DNA of 64,000 nt from Pseudomonadota bacterium (GCA_018823285.1 JAHJIQ010000042.1:60315-124314), one strand, 5' to 3'. Numbered from the stretch's first letter, positions 18,866-27,472 are shown. Notes: generated by a model not told the origin, from the sequence alone. Made by a program: numbers and translations.

Positions 18866-19696
18866 ATGGATGATTTTGCCGGATACCGGGAGAGGGTTGA
18901 TGAGGGGGTGCGGTTTCTCGAAGGCCGGCTTCCGTTTGTTCCGGAATACGCGATTGTTCTCGGGACCGGGCTTGGCTCGATAACCGGGATGATTGAAGAG
19001 GCGCAAATCATCCCCTATGAGGATATCCCGGGCTTTCCGGGATCCACGGTCGTCGGACATGCCGGAAACCTTGTCTGCGGGAAGATGGTCGGGGTCCCGG
19101 TGGTGGCCCTTCAGGGCAGGCACCATTACTATGAAGGGTATTCGACCAGGGAACTGACTATCCCGATAAGGGTTCTATCGCTACTCGGGATTAAAAACCT
19201 TGTCATCACCAATGCCGCCGGGGGATTGAGAGACGATCTATGCCCCGGAAGCATCATGGTTGTCAAGGACCATATCAATCTGATCGGCGACAACCCCTTG
19301 CGCGGCCCCAATGTCGATGGCTGGGGGGAGCGGTTTCCCGACATGTCGAAAGCCTATGACGAAAAGCTCGCAAAACGATGCCTGGACGCGGCGGCGGAGC
19401 TCGGGATGAAAAATACCTGTACCGGCATCTATTGTGCTGTGCCGGGGCCGAGTCTTGAAACCCCGGCCGAGACCCGATATCTCAAGACGCTTGGCGTTGA
19501 TGCGGTCGGGATGTCGACGGTGCCCGAGGTGATCGTCGCTCGCCACGCGCAAATGAAGGTGCTGGCGCTTTCAGTCATTGCAAACGTCAATGACCCGGAC
19601 AATTTTCAGCCGATCATGGTGGCTGAGATTCTTGAAAAGATGGCGGCGGCATCATCTGACGTGGGGCGGCTGTTGCAGAGGGTTGTGGCCGGTTGA
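18866..19696 (+). CDS. punA: Purine nucleoside phosphorylase
   Basis: About 276 residues. It belongs to the trimeric PNP/MTAP family, which splits purine nucleosides with phosphate. Motifs in order: phosphate-binding VLGTGLGSI near 33, GHAGNLVCGK, LQGRHHYYEGYS near 83, TNAAGGLRDDL, VVKDHINLIGDNPLRGPN near 135, GPSLETPAETRYLKTLG and VGMSTVPEVIVARH near 213. The length is normal. ATG at 18866 with AGGTG eight bases ahead; the GTG at 18863 is an alternative. It is divergent from the mscS-type gene across a 157-base gap. Confidence 0.94.
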   Translation: MDDFAGYRERVDEGVRFLEGRLPFVPEYAIVLGTGLGSITGMIEEAQIIPYEDIPGFPGSTVVGHAGNLVCGKMVGVPVVALQGRHHYYEGYSTRELTIPIRVLSLLGIKNLVITNAAGGLRDDLCPGSIMVVKDHINLIGDNPLRGPNVDGWGERFPDMSKAYDEKLAKRCLDAAAELGMKNTCTGIYCAVPGPSLETPAETRYLKTLGVDAVGMSTVPEVIVARHAQMKVLALSVIANVNDPDNFQPIMVAEILEKMAAASSDVGRLLQRVVAG

Positions 19697-19870
19697 TGTC
19701 CTCGAAAAGGCGAAGTGTCGGCGGCTGAAATCAGGTGGCAGCAGGATCTTCCTCCGGGTGTCGTTTCACTGAGTGCGCGAATTGCTTTGCCATCAATTTT
19801 TTTTTGCGGTAGATTTCATTGGTTCGGATCATTCAAGGAATATTTTATAAGTTAATATACGGAGAACAAC

Positions 19871-20062
19871 ATGTTTGGACTTGGCATGCCGGAACTGATC
19901 GTGATTCTGGTGATCATCGTCATTATTTTCGGGGCCGGAAAGTTGCCTGAGATCGGCTCCGGGATAGGAAAGGGAATCAAGAATTTCAAGGAAGCCACCA
20001 AAAAAGAAGAGGAAAAGGAAAAGATCGAAGAGAAAAAAGACGACAACTCTTCCGATGCCTGA
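19871..20062 (+). CDS. tatA: Sec-independent translocase subunit TatA (first copy)
   Basis: 63 residues. A single N-terminal membrane helix ([20 protein letters not shown]) is followed by the conserved FGxxKLPEIG hinge, an amphipathic helix ([16 protein letters not shown]) and a highly charged Lys/Glu tail. This is the TatA/E pattern: the subunit that oligomerises to form the twin-arginine export path in the inner membrane. GGAGAAC lies just upstream. A second tatA follows 36 bases later. tatC is not in the window. Confidence 0.95.
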   Translation: MFGLGMPELIVILVIIVIIFGAGKLPEIGSGIGKGIKNFKEATKKEEEKEKIEEKKDDNSSDA

Positions 20063-20098
20063 TCCCTTTAATACAACGACTCGTCACATGGTGAAATT

Positions 20099-20326
20099 AT
20101 GTTTGGACTGGGTACCCCTGAGCTGATTGTTATTTTAGGGATTGCGTTTCTGGTGTTCGGCGGGAAAAAACTGCCGGAAATCGGGGCCGGTCTCGGCAGA
20201 GGGATCAGCTCTTTCAAGAAAGGGCTGCGTGAAGTCGAGGAGAGTGTTCCCGGAGTCAAGGAAGCCGCAGCTATCAAGGAAGAGGTTGACAAGGTCAAGG
20301 ACCTCGGCCGGATCGTCGGCAAATAG
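20099..20326 (+). CDS. tatA: Sec-independent translocase subunit TatA (second copy)
   Basis: 75 residues. Membrane helix TPELIVILGIAFLVFGGKKL, hinge LPEIGAGLGRGI and a longer C-terminal amphipathic region (VPGVKEAAAIKEEVDKVKDL). It is clearly homologous to the tatA just upstream, and the first residues MFGLG are identical. It has its own charge pattern, so the pair may be specialised as TatA and TatE/TatB-like forms. It ends 28 bases before a strong terminator, so the two genes form one transcription unit. Confidence 0.94.
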   Translation: MFGLGTPELIVILGIAFLVFGGKKLPEIGAGLGRGISSFKKGLREVEESVPGVKEAAAIKEEVDKVKDLGRIVGK

Positions 20327-20354
20327 AGCAACGGTTTTTTCTGGAGTTGATTTG

Positions 20355-20380
20355 AAAAACCGGGTTTGCCCCCGGTTTTT
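20355..20380 (+). terminator. Rho-independent terminator of the tatA pair
   Basis: Perfect 10-base stem AAAAACCGGG (20355-20364) and CCCGGTTTTT (20371-20380) around a six-base loop, 28 bases after the second tatA stop. Confidence 0.93.
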
Positions 20381-20411
20381 CTGTTTTATGTGCGACGGCA
20401 GGCAATAAACC

Positions 20412-20518
20412 GCAGGGCTTCAGACTGTCACCCCTTCAGGATGAAGGGCTCTTGGTCGGGGTATTTGGCGGACCCGTTCCGTGTTTGAGGAGGAAGAGGT
20501 GACAGTCTGAAACCCTGC
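20412..20518. other. Long inverted repeat with internal hairpin
   Basis: Arms GCAGGGCTTCAGACTGTCAC (plus one C; 20412-20432) and 20498-20518 are complementary at 20 of 21 positions, enclosing 65 bases. The loop itself carries the hairpin CCCTTCA-GGA-TGAAGGG (20432-20448). The element sits against the 3' end of the unknown gene at 20524 and just past the tatA terminator. It could be a structured RNA, a miniature mobile element or an unusual terminator. No T tract follows. Confidence 0.7.
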
Positions 20519-20523
20519 AGGCG

Positions 20524-21831
20524 CTAGAATTCCTCGATTCTGGTCCTGAACCAGCGGATCAGCTTTTCTTTGACAATCTTCATGTCCAGGTGATAGATCT
20601 CCAGGGGGAACAGCAGTTCCGCCACCCCCGAATCAAAAATCCGTTTCACCTCGTATTCATCGTGGGCCACATCCTTCTGGTACATATAGTTCAGATAACT
20701 CTCGTTGGTGTGGACGATGAACTCGACCCGCATTCCTCCCATCCGGGCGAAGAACTTGAGCATCGGCGTTTTCTCCGAACTGCCGATATTGCCGTTATGG
20801 TGCACGTCGCCCTGCAATGAATCACTGACCTCTTCAAGGACCATGAAAGAATTCGCCTCGATCGCACTCCGGGTCAGGTGTTTCTGGAAGGTCTTTACTT
20901 CAAGCTGGGTGTCGACAACCGCCATCAACCCAAGCTCGTCATCGACCGCGACCGCGGGGTTCTCCTCTCCCTTGCGTAACAGTTTCAGAACCTTGGCTTC
21001 CGCGGGCTTCTTGCGGATGCTGACGTAGATCGGAATCTCCTTTCCTCTGACCCGGAAACTTCTTCTTTTGATCAGGGTCAGCTTGCGCCCCTTTCCGGCT
21101 TTGATCTTTGCCGCTTCGGCAGGGCTGATTATCTTCAGGCCGGTGGTGGTGAAGTTCTCCGGTTCATGCGTACTCAAGATATACACCGGATCAAGATCGC
21201 CGATCAGATTTTCCCTGCTCCAGACGTGATCGTTTAAAAAATCGAGAAAGTTCGCGAATTTCGCCTCGATCTCCGTTTCCCTTTCCCGCTGATCAATGGA
21301 TGCGGCCAGCAGCATCAGCAGGAGTTTGCGCTTCGCCTCGAAGCGCGCTTTCTTGGAATACCTTTTGTTGTAGGTGATCAGCAGCAGTTCAACGGGGCTC
21401 GTGGAAATATCGATCTCGTTGGTGATCTCCACGTGCGATGCATAGTTGGCGAGGACCTTGTTGCGCAGATAGCGGATCACCCCATCGGCAGTCCGCGAGT
21501 AGCCATCGACCCTGTTGATGATTTCCCGGTCATTTCCTTCTATCCCGAACATGTTGGCGAGCAGCCGGTACGACCTGCGGTTGATTTCTTTTTTCCTCTC
21601 GGGGTTGCCGAGCAGCTTTTCAATGTCCCCGTATGAACGGACGTCCAGAAAATCAAAAATCTGGTCGCGGATCACCCGGTATCTGGTCGCAACCTTGCTG
21701 TTGCGAATGTGCCGGACCAGGTCCCGGTTGGCGCCGGAAAAGAGTCTGCCGTCCGGTGGATGGTCGCCTGTGGCAAAAGGTCCATCCTGGAGAAGCAGAT
21801 TGAATATGCTGTCTTTGGGCGATGTACTCAT
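20524..21831 (-). CDS. Unrecognised 435-residue protein
   Basis: A full-length soluble protein with no signal peptide or membrane helix. The N-terminal third is basic and helical (IEKLLGNPERKKEINRRSYR), the middle is rich in Lys/Arg (YNKRYSKKARFEAKRKLLLM), and residues about 230-300 hold GRKLTLIKRRSFRVRGKEIP. The C-terminal third (about 310-430) has FFARMGGMRVEFIVHTNESY and DVAHDEYEVKRIFDSG and could be an alpha-beta enzyme fold. I recognise no family. It ends 14 bases from the GATase-like gene in the same orientation and lies downstream of it, so the two are probably one operon. Confidence 0.8.
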   Translation of the reverse strand: MSTSPKDSIFNLLLQDGPFATGDHPPDGRLFSGANRDLVRHIRNSKVATRYRVIRDQIFDFLDVRSYGDIEKLLGNPERKKEINRRSYRLLANMFGIEGNDREIINRVDGYSRTADGVIRYLRNKVLANYASHVEITNEIDISTSPVELLLITYNKRYSKKARFEAKRKLLLMLLAASIDQRERETEIEAKFANFLDFLNDHVWSRENLIGDLDPVYILSTHEPENFTTTGLKIISPAEAAKIKAGKGRKLTLIKRRSFRVRGKEIPIYVSIRKKPAEAKVLKLLRKGEENPAVAVDDELGLMAVVDTQLEVKTFQKHLTRSAIEANSFMVLEEVSDSLQGDVHHNGNIGSSEKTPMLKFFARMGGMRVEFIVHTNESYLNYMYQKDVAHDEYEVKRIFDSGVAELLFPLEIYHLDMKIVKEKLIRWFRTRIEEF

Positions 21832-21844
21832 GGTCTTTTATATC

Positions 21845-22594
21845 TTACGCCATATTTTCGATTGTTCGGAGATAATTGTCAAAGATCAGTTCAAATTCAC
21901 AGCCGGTTTCCTGGGAGCATTTTTCGGCCGCGCTCAGCACTTTTCCCGGGTTGACCGGATCGGGCAGGGAGTTCAGCCACTCGCGGTCGTGAATCAGCCA
22001 TTTGGCAACATCGTTTGGCGCCGCCGACTGGTTGTCGAACTGAAAACCGACGATGTGCGGCCGGTTCACCACCGAAATCGCTTCAATCTGACACTCCCGC
22101 GAGGTCAGCAGAATCTCAAGATGCCTTGGCAAGGGTTCCTGTACCGCATAACGGTGCCATTTGAAAATCGGCAGGCAGCATGGGAGGTTCGCCAGCACCG
22201 GGTGGTTATAGCCGTTGTGGGTCACAAAGCCGGTAATGAAACCGATGCTTGCCTGGTGATTCGGTCCGACCTCGGCCCCCATCGCCTCTGCCAGAAGCTG
22301 GTGGCCTAGACAGAAACCAAGGTACGGCCTGTCCTCCGCAAGTGACTGGCGGATGACCCTTTTTTCTTCTGTCAGAAATGGATAAACATCCTCCTGGTCC
22401 ACATTCGGGCCGCCGCCCAGCACCATCAAGCAATCGTATGGCGAGAGACTCGGGATTTTTTCTTCCCATACCCGGCAGACGTCAAGCAGAACATTGTTCT
22501 TTGCCGCGCTTTTGAACACATACTCGCCGGGGACTTCCCATTCATTATGTTGAAAAACAAGGAATTTTCTGGCCACGGGGTTTGTCTTTTTCAC
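21845..22594 (-). CDS. Class I glutamine amidotransferase-like protein with altered catalytic site
   Basis: 249 residues. The fold signature is clear: MVLGGGPNV near 57, the nucleophile elbow YLGFCLGHQLLAEAMGA with Cys95, and FKWHRY near 160. However, the segment that normally reads FQFHPE is FQFDNQ (about residues 184-189), so the His and Glu of the catalytic triad appear replaced by Asp and Gln. It may bind but not hydrolyse glutamine, or act in another reaction. The outermost start is a GTG at 22594 lying inside a dispersed repeat; the GTG at 22576 is an alternative. Operon with the downstream unknown gene. Confidence 0.85.
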   Translation of the reverse strand: MKKTNPVARKFLVFQHNEWEVPGEYVFKSAAKNNVLLDVCRVWEEKIPSLSPYDCLMVLGGGPNVDQEDVYPFLTEEKRVIRQSLAEDRPYLGFCLGHQLLAEAMGAEVGPNHQASIGFITGFVTHNGYNHPVLANLPCCLPIFKWHRYAVQEPLPRHLEILLTSRECQIEAISVVNRPHIVGFQFDNQSAAPNDVAKWLIHDREWLNSLPDPVNPGKVLSAAEKCSQETGCEFELIFDNYLRTIENMA

Positions 22595-22684
22595 TCTTCG
22601 GGTAGTAGTTTCGATGTTTCGCGAACTCGCTTTCGCCCAGGGGCATAAAGCTCAAGTTGTGCAGACGAGCTGCTCAACTTGAGC
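22591..22684 (+). repeat. Dispersed repeat element, copy A
   Basis: Starts TCACTCTTCGGGTAGTAGTT and ends in a perfect 10-base inverted repeat GCTCAAGTTG (22650-22659) and CAACTTGAGC (22675-22684) enclosing CGAGCTGCT. It shares its ends (TTCACxCTTCGGGTA and GAGC...GCTGCTCAACT) with the elements at 50251-50302, 50377-50475 and 60760-60811. It touches the start of the GATase-like gene. Confidence 0.7.
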
Positions 22685-22719
22685 GGTATCCGGTTATAAA
22701 CATTTTGTTGAAACTCGTT

Positions 22720-22762
22720 CTCCCCCGGATATGGCCGGCTCAACCGGTCGTATCCGGGGGAG
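22720..22762 (-). terminator. Long GC-rich hairpin after the porin gene
   Basis: Arms CTCCCCCGGATA (22720-22731) and TATCCGGGGGAG (22751-22762) are perfectly complementary, and the inner GGCCGG / CCGGTC nearly extends the stem. It lies 25 bases past the porin stop on the minus strand. There is no T tract, so termination is inferred from position. Confidence 0.6.
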
Positions 22763-22786
22763 AGAAAGGAATTGAGGAGGGCTTAC

Positions 22787-23527
22787 TTAGAATGCCAAAC
22801 TTGCCGAAATTCCGCCGTAAAAGTGGTTGTCGTCATTATCAGCGCTGCCGGCTTTTATATTCGTTTCCGAGTCACTGGTAAGGGCGAAAGAGTAGTACAG
22901 TTCGGGGGTTACGGAAATATATTCAGCGACCGCGAAGCTCATGGAAGCACTGAGCAGAGCATCATGGAACTCATTGTAGGAGGCTCCGTTATCCAGGTAA
23001 CCGACCTGGGCCCCCAGATCAAGGGCCATTCCTTCCGCCAAAGGCAGTGAGTGGCTGATGCCGAGGGTAGAGTAATATGCCGAAGTGTCCTCAAGGTTTA
23101 CATACACGGTCAGGCTCGGGGCAAGGATGGTATCAACGCTTACCGATACATAGCCTTCCTGGGTGTCATCAGCGCCATCCACTTCATAATAAATCCAACC
23201 GGCTCCGTAGCCGATTTTGCCGGCTGAACCTTCATAGGAAAGGGTCATGTCCGTTTCCAGCCAGTTCTTCTCGTCGGTATTCAGATAATCTGTATCGAGG
23301 GAACCCCAGAGATTGGCGGCAAAACCTTTGTATGAAACGGTCATGGATGGCTGGATCACAACACTGTCGTCACTCAGGGCATATCCTCTCCAGACATAAT
23401 CGCTGTAGATGCCGGTTGTAAAGTCTGCCGTTGGTTTGTCCTCGGCCAGAGCCATGGCGGGAATTACCGTCATGGTTGACATCAGGATTGCGCTTGTCAG
23501 GATAAGTTTTTTTGTAATGGTGTTCAT
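22787..23527 (-). CDS. TorF-family putative outer-membrane porin
   Basis: 246 residues. A signal peptide (about 1-28: KLILTSAILMSTMTVIPAMA then LAED) precedes a beta-strand-rich barrel with alternating aromatic/hydrophobic residues. DFTTGIYSDYVWRGYALSDD is the characteristic TorF-type N-terminus (Y-S-D-Y-V-W-R-G), and the protein ends in the outer-membrane C-terminal Phe (GGISASLAF). Such proteins are found next to ammonium transporter genes, as here: amt lies 51 bases upstream in the same direction. A role in letting small solutes such as ammonium or amines through the outer membrane is inferred from this linkage. Confidence 0.85.
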   Translation of the reverse strand: MNTITKKLILTSAILMSTMTVIPAMALAEDKPTADFTTGIYSDYVWRGYALSDDSVVIQPSMTVSYKGFAANLWGSLDTDYLNTDEKNWLETDMTLSYEGSAGKIGYGAGWIYYEVDGADDTQEGYVSVSVDTILAPSLTVYVNLEDTSAYYSTLGISHSLPLAEGMALDLGAQVGYLDNGASYNEFHDALLSASMSFAVAEYISVTPELYYSFALTSDSETNIKAGSADNDDNHFYGGISASLAF

Positions 23528-23578
23528 TTGCAGGTCTCCTTTTTTGGTTTATGAATTCGATACGTTGTTTTCAAAATT

Positions 23579-24910
23579 CTACTTGGTTATCTGGAAATCG
23601 TTGTATGCATGTCCGCCGTGCTCGGCGATGTCCACACCCATCATCTCTTCTTCTTCGCTGACCCGAAGACCGACTGTGGCGTTGATCAGTTTGAAGAGGA
23701 TAAAGGCAACCCCGAAGGACCAGACAAAGGCTGAACCGACACCGATCAGCTGAGTGGTGACGATCTTTGCCGTTACCCCTTCGATGTTGAAGAGCCCGGC
23801 GGCCAGGGTGCCCCACGCGCCGCAGACCCCATGGACTGATACCGCGCCGACCGGATCATCGACTTTGATCTTGTCAAAGAACAGGACCGAAAAGACAACC
23901 AGGATCCCGGCAATCAGACCAATGATGATTGAGCTGCCGGGAGTGACATTTGCACAGCCGGCGGTAATGCCGACCAGGCCGGCAAGCGCACCGTTCAAAC
24001 TCATGCCGATCTCAGGTTTGCCGAACCTGAACCAGGAAGTAAACATTGCGGCTGCAGCACCCGCCGCGGCGGCGAGATTGGTGTTGACGAAAATCATTGC
24101 GATATCCTTGTTCCCGGCAGTGGTCGAGCCGGGATTGAAGCCGAACCAGCCGAGCCAGAGGATAAATACGCCCAGGGCGGCAATCGGGATGTTGTGACCG
24201 GGAATGGCCACGACCTTGCCTGATTTTGAATACCTGCCAAGTCTCGGTCCGAGAACAATGGCCCCGGCAAGAGCTGCCCAGCCGCCGATCGAATGAACAA
24301 CCGTTGAACCGGCAAAGTCAATAAATCCAAGGCCTTCAAGCCAGCCGTTGCCGTTTAACAGGCTGCCCCAGGCCCAGCTGCCGTAAACCGGATAGATAAA
24401 GGCGCAGAGGGCGGCGCTGTAGATAAGATAGCCGGTGAACTTGGTCCTTTCAGCCATTGCTCCTGAAACGATGGTCGCGGCAGTGGCGGCGAATACACAC
24501 TGGAACATCCAGAAAGCAAGGACCCACGGGTCGCCGCCGACCTTGAAGTCGGAGAGGAAGAAGCCGGTTGTGCCGAACCAGCCGGTTTTGGTGGTGCCGA
24601 ACATGATGCCGAAGCCGATGGCCCAGAAAAAGAGGGAGCCCATGGAAAAATCCATCAGGTTCTTCATCATGATATTGACGGCGCTCTTGGCTCTGGTGAA
24701 GCCGCTTTCAACCATCGCAAATCCGGCCTGCATGAAAAAAACAAGGGCGGCGGCGACCAGAGTCCAGACGTAATCCAGATGGGTCTGCACGCCTTTAATC
24801 GCTTCGGCGTTTGAGGTGATTGTCGGCGGTGCTTCGTCAGCTGCGCCAGCCAGGACCGGCAGCAGCAGCACCGATAGAAACAGGGCTCTTTTAAGTAATG
24901 TGCGTTTCAT
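23579..24910 (-). CDS. amt: Ammonium transporter
   Basis: 443 residues. A signal-like N-terminal hydrophobic stretch is followed by about eleven membrane helices. Amt signature residues are present: DYVWTLVAAALVFFMQAGFA, FWMFQCVFAATAATIVSGAM, DFAGSTVVHSIGGWAALAGA and the second pore-His region VHGVCGAWGTLAAGLF. It conducts ammonium across the inner membrane and is normally gated by a PII protein, which is encoded immediately upstream (48-base gap). The cytoplasmic C-terminal tail is present. Expression probably depends on the sigma-54 promoter ahead of glnK. Confidence 0.96.
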   Translation of the reverse strand: MKRTLLKRALFLSVLLLPVLAGAADEAPPTITSNAEAIKGVQTHLDYVWTLVAAALVFFMQAGFAMVESGFTRAKSAVNIMMKNLMDFSMGSLFFWAIGFGIMFGTTKTGWFGTTGFFLSDFKVGGDPWVLAFWMFQCVFAATAATIVSGAMAERTKFTGYLIYSAALCAFIYPVYGSWAWGSLLNGNGWLEGLGFIDFAGSTVVHSIGGWAALAGAIVLGPRLGRYSKSGKVVAIPGHNIPIAALGVFILWLGWFGFNPGSTTAGNKDIAMIFVNTNLAAAAGAAAAMFTSWFRFGKPEIGMSLNGALAGLVGITAGCANVTPGSSIIIGLIAGILVVFSVLFFDKIKVDDPVGAVSVHGVCGAWGTLAAGLFNIEGVTAKIVTTQLIGVGSAFVWSFGVAFILFKLINATVGLRVSEEEEMMGVDIAEHGGHAYNDFQITK

Positions 24911-24957
24911 TGTGTAACTCCTTGATTGTATTGATTAAGTTCAGTTCTGTCAGGGAG

Positions 24958-25323
<366 letters not shown>

Positions 25324-25333
25324 TCAATCTTAT

Positions 25334-25349
25334 TACAAGGAGCGTGCCA
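25334..25349 (-). promoter_or_regulatory. Sigma-54 promoter of glnK-amt
   Basis: On the minus strand TGGCACGCTCCTTGTA matches the sigma-54 consensus TGGCACG-N4-TTGCW at all but one fixed position, with the required GG at -24. It lies 38 bases ahead of the glnK start, leaving a leader of about 25 bases. Nitrogen-starvation control through an NtrC-type activator is expected. Confidence 0.85.
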
Positions 25350-25730
25350 TGAATGGTGTTGTCGAAAAATGAGGTGATAATTATCTGAAAACATTACATA
25401 TAATCGTTCTGGGGTAGCGTCATGACGAGGTCGTGGGTCTGCTATATGTTACATATATGTAAACTTGCTATTTACACAGATGACAAATATGTGATTATTT
25501 CCAGAAGTGTTTTGGGGTAGGTTTTCATTCGGGCATGGGAAGCTTCAATTGATGGTAATGAAAGGATGCGGGCGGGCCGATATGATCAATCCGGGTTGTC
25601 CGAATCTGAGGGGCGAAAACGAACCTGAAAGAATTCGGGCAACCGATTCGTATCTATAGATGCGGATGGTCAGCGCGGCTGACGATAAAAGGGAGGGGCA
25701 AAGTGTTCTTCCGGGGATGGCGGCAGGGGC
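25350..25730. promoter_or_regulatory. Upstream control region of glnK with TTACAT palindrome
   Basis: No gene is supported here. A perfect 14-base palindrome TTACATATATGTAA (25449-25462) lies about 100-115 bases upstream of the sigma-54 site, a usual distance for an enhancer. A half copy TTACATATAA is at about 25395. A second inverted repeat, GGTTGTCCGAAT (25594-25605) with ATTCGGGCAACC (25633-25644), lies farther out. The palindrome does not resemble the enterobacterial NtrC site. Confidence 0.5.
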
Positions 25731-26324
25731 TTAGATGATCCCCGATTCCTTCCTCATTTTTTCGGCGCATTTCGGGCAATAGGCATGGGTCAGCTTGGCG
25801 GTGGTTTTTTTCGTCAGAAACTCATCGACCCTGAGCCAGGAACCCGTTCCGTTGGCAACGCCATCGTCGTCGCGGATCATATGGCAGCTGCAGCAGATGG
25901 GCAGGAACTCCTCATAGAGTTTGATCTTTCGCAGGGCATCGAGTTTTTCAAGGACATTCTGGATCCGGATGACCATTTCTTCCGTTTCCCAGGGCTTGAG
26001 CAGGTAGTCGTCCGCCCCGAGTCGTAATGCCTCCACCGCGGAATGGACCAGACCGCCATGGCCGGTGATGATAACAACCCCCATGAACGGATCTTTGGCC
26101 TTGGCTTTTTTCAGCACATCAAAACCATCGACATTATCCATGATCAGGTCGGTGATGATCAGGTCGAAATTTTCCAGGTTGATCAGTTTGATGGCGTCGT
26201 CGCCGTTCGACACCGAAAGAAGATTGGTGTAGTTCAGCGCTCTCAGGCTCCTGCCGATGATCTCAAGGACCGATGGGTCATCGTCGACAAGGAGGATGGA
26301 TTTGTCCTCAGGTTGATAGTTCAT
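25731..26324 (-). CDS. Response regulator with C-terminal Cys4 domain
   Basis: 197 residues. The receiver (about 8-125) has LVDDDPSVLEII, phospho-Asp in LIITDLIMDNVDG, VIITGHGG and Lys in YLLKPWE. Residues about 140-195 form a small domain with ICCSCHMIRDDDG and THAYCPKCAEKM, four cysteines in CxxC pairs that probably bind zinc. The same domain occurs alone in the mini-protein at 37711-37878. There is no DNA-binding output. GAACCATGAAC-type context upstream gives only a moderate ribosome site. Confidence 0.9.
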   Translation of the reverse strand: MNYQPEDKSILLVDDDPSVLEIIGRSLRALNYTNLLSVSNGDDAIKLINLENFDLIITDLIMDNVDGFDVLKKAKAKDPFMGVVIITGHGGLVHSAVEALRLGADDYLLKPWETEEMVIRIQNVLEKLDALRKIKLYEEFLPICCSCHMIRDDDGVANGTGSWLRVDEFLTKKTTAKLTHAYCPKCAEKMRKESGII

Positions 26325-26350
26325 GGTTCTGGTCTCCCCCCGGAGTTGAA

Positions 26351-27472
26351 TTACTGTTCCTGTGCTTTTTCCCGTTCCTTTTTTTCGGCAACGCAGTAGA
26401 TGCCGCCCTCCTTAATGCCGGGGATGAAACAGCCGTTGCAGGAAATGCATCTTGCCTTGGTTGTTTCACCAAGTCGCCAGCGTTTGGCAAGATCGGGCTC
26501 TCGGATAAATGGTCTGGCCATGGAAAAGCAATCGGCGGCATGATCGGCGAGCGCTTTTTCAATAACGGAAAGTGAGCGAAACCCTCCGACTGAAAAGACC
26601 GGGCAGGTGACGTGCTTCTTGATATCGGCGGCGAGGGAGAGGTTGTAGCCCTCCTGCTCTTCACTACTGATCTTTTTTCGGGCCGGTGTCTGCTCGCCGG
26701 AAGCGGGGGTTCCGCCGCTCACCTCAATGGCGTCAATGCCGGCTTCATCCAGGTATCGGGCAACGGAGAGGGCCTCCTCTCGATCGAGTCCTCCGGCCAG
26801 AAAATCAGAACCGTTCAGCTTGATCAGTACCGGATAATCGGGGGTGACCGCTGTTCTCACCGCTTCATACACCTCGCGCAGGAAACGGAGGCGGTTCACG
26901 GCAGTCCCGCCATAGAGATCGCCACGGCGGTTGGTGAGTGGTGAGAGAAACTGGTTGATCAGGTATCCGTGGGCGCCATGGAGCTGGACCGCGTCAAATC
27001 CGTATTCCTTGGCCCTTCGTGCGCCGTCACCGAATGCCCTGACCACATTGCTGATGTCATCGGCAGTCATCTCGGCCGGGATCTCCGGGTACTGGGCGGA
27101 TGCAATGGCGGATGGGGCCAGGGGCTTACGGCCTGCGTTTCCGGAGTCGGTCTGGCCGCCGGCATGGACGAGCTGGAGGCATATTTTCCCGCCTGCGTCA
27201 TGCACGGCATCAACCATGGATTTGTAGTCTGCAGCAAAGGTATCCGTGTGAATGCCCATCTTGCCGGGAAGCTGTTTCCCTTCCGGACTTACAAAGGTGT
27301 AACCGGTAATGATCAGTCCGACTTCACCCAGGGCGAGGGCGTGATAAAACTTTGTGAGTTTGGGGGTTGGGCGGCCGTCTGTTTCACACATGCCTTCCCA
27401 GGTGGCGGAGCGTATCAGTCTGTTGCCAAGTTTGAGTCCGTTGATTTCGATGGGGTCAAACAAACCGGGCAT
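26351..27472 (-). CDS. Old Yellow Enzyme-family NADH:flavin oxidoreductase
   Basis: 373 residues, an FMN TIM barrel without the C-terminal FAD/NAD domains of 2,4-dienoyl-CoA reductase. Motifs: LFDPIEINGLKLGNRLIRSA at the N-terminus, QLVHAGGQ near 100, FGDGARRAKEYGFDAVQLHG near 147 with AHGYLINQFLSP, and SVGGFRS near 296. It ends with CISCNGC, half of the Fe-S ligand set, plus a later Cys. It probably reduces an activated C=C bond; the substrate is unknown. Separate from the receiver gene by 26 bases in the same direction, so possibly one transcript. Confidence 0.88.
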   Translation of the reverse strand: MPGLFDPIEINGLKLGNRLIRSATWEGMCETDGRPTPKLTKFYHALALGEVGLIITGYTFVSPEGKQLPGKMGIHTDTFAADYKSMVDAVHDAGGKICLQLVHAGGQTDSGNAGRKPLAPSAIASAQYPEIPAEMTADDISNVVRAFGDGARRAKEYGFDAVQLHGAHGYLINQFLSPLTNRRGDLYGGTAVNRLRFLREVYEAVRTAVTPDYPVLIKLNGSDFLAGGLDREEALSVARYLDEAGIDAIEVSGGTPASGEQTPARKKISSEEQEGYNLSLAADIKKHVTCPVFSVGGFRSLSVIEKALADHAADCFSMARPFIREPDLAKRWRLGETTKARCISCNGCFIPGIKEGGIYCVAEKKEREKAQEQ

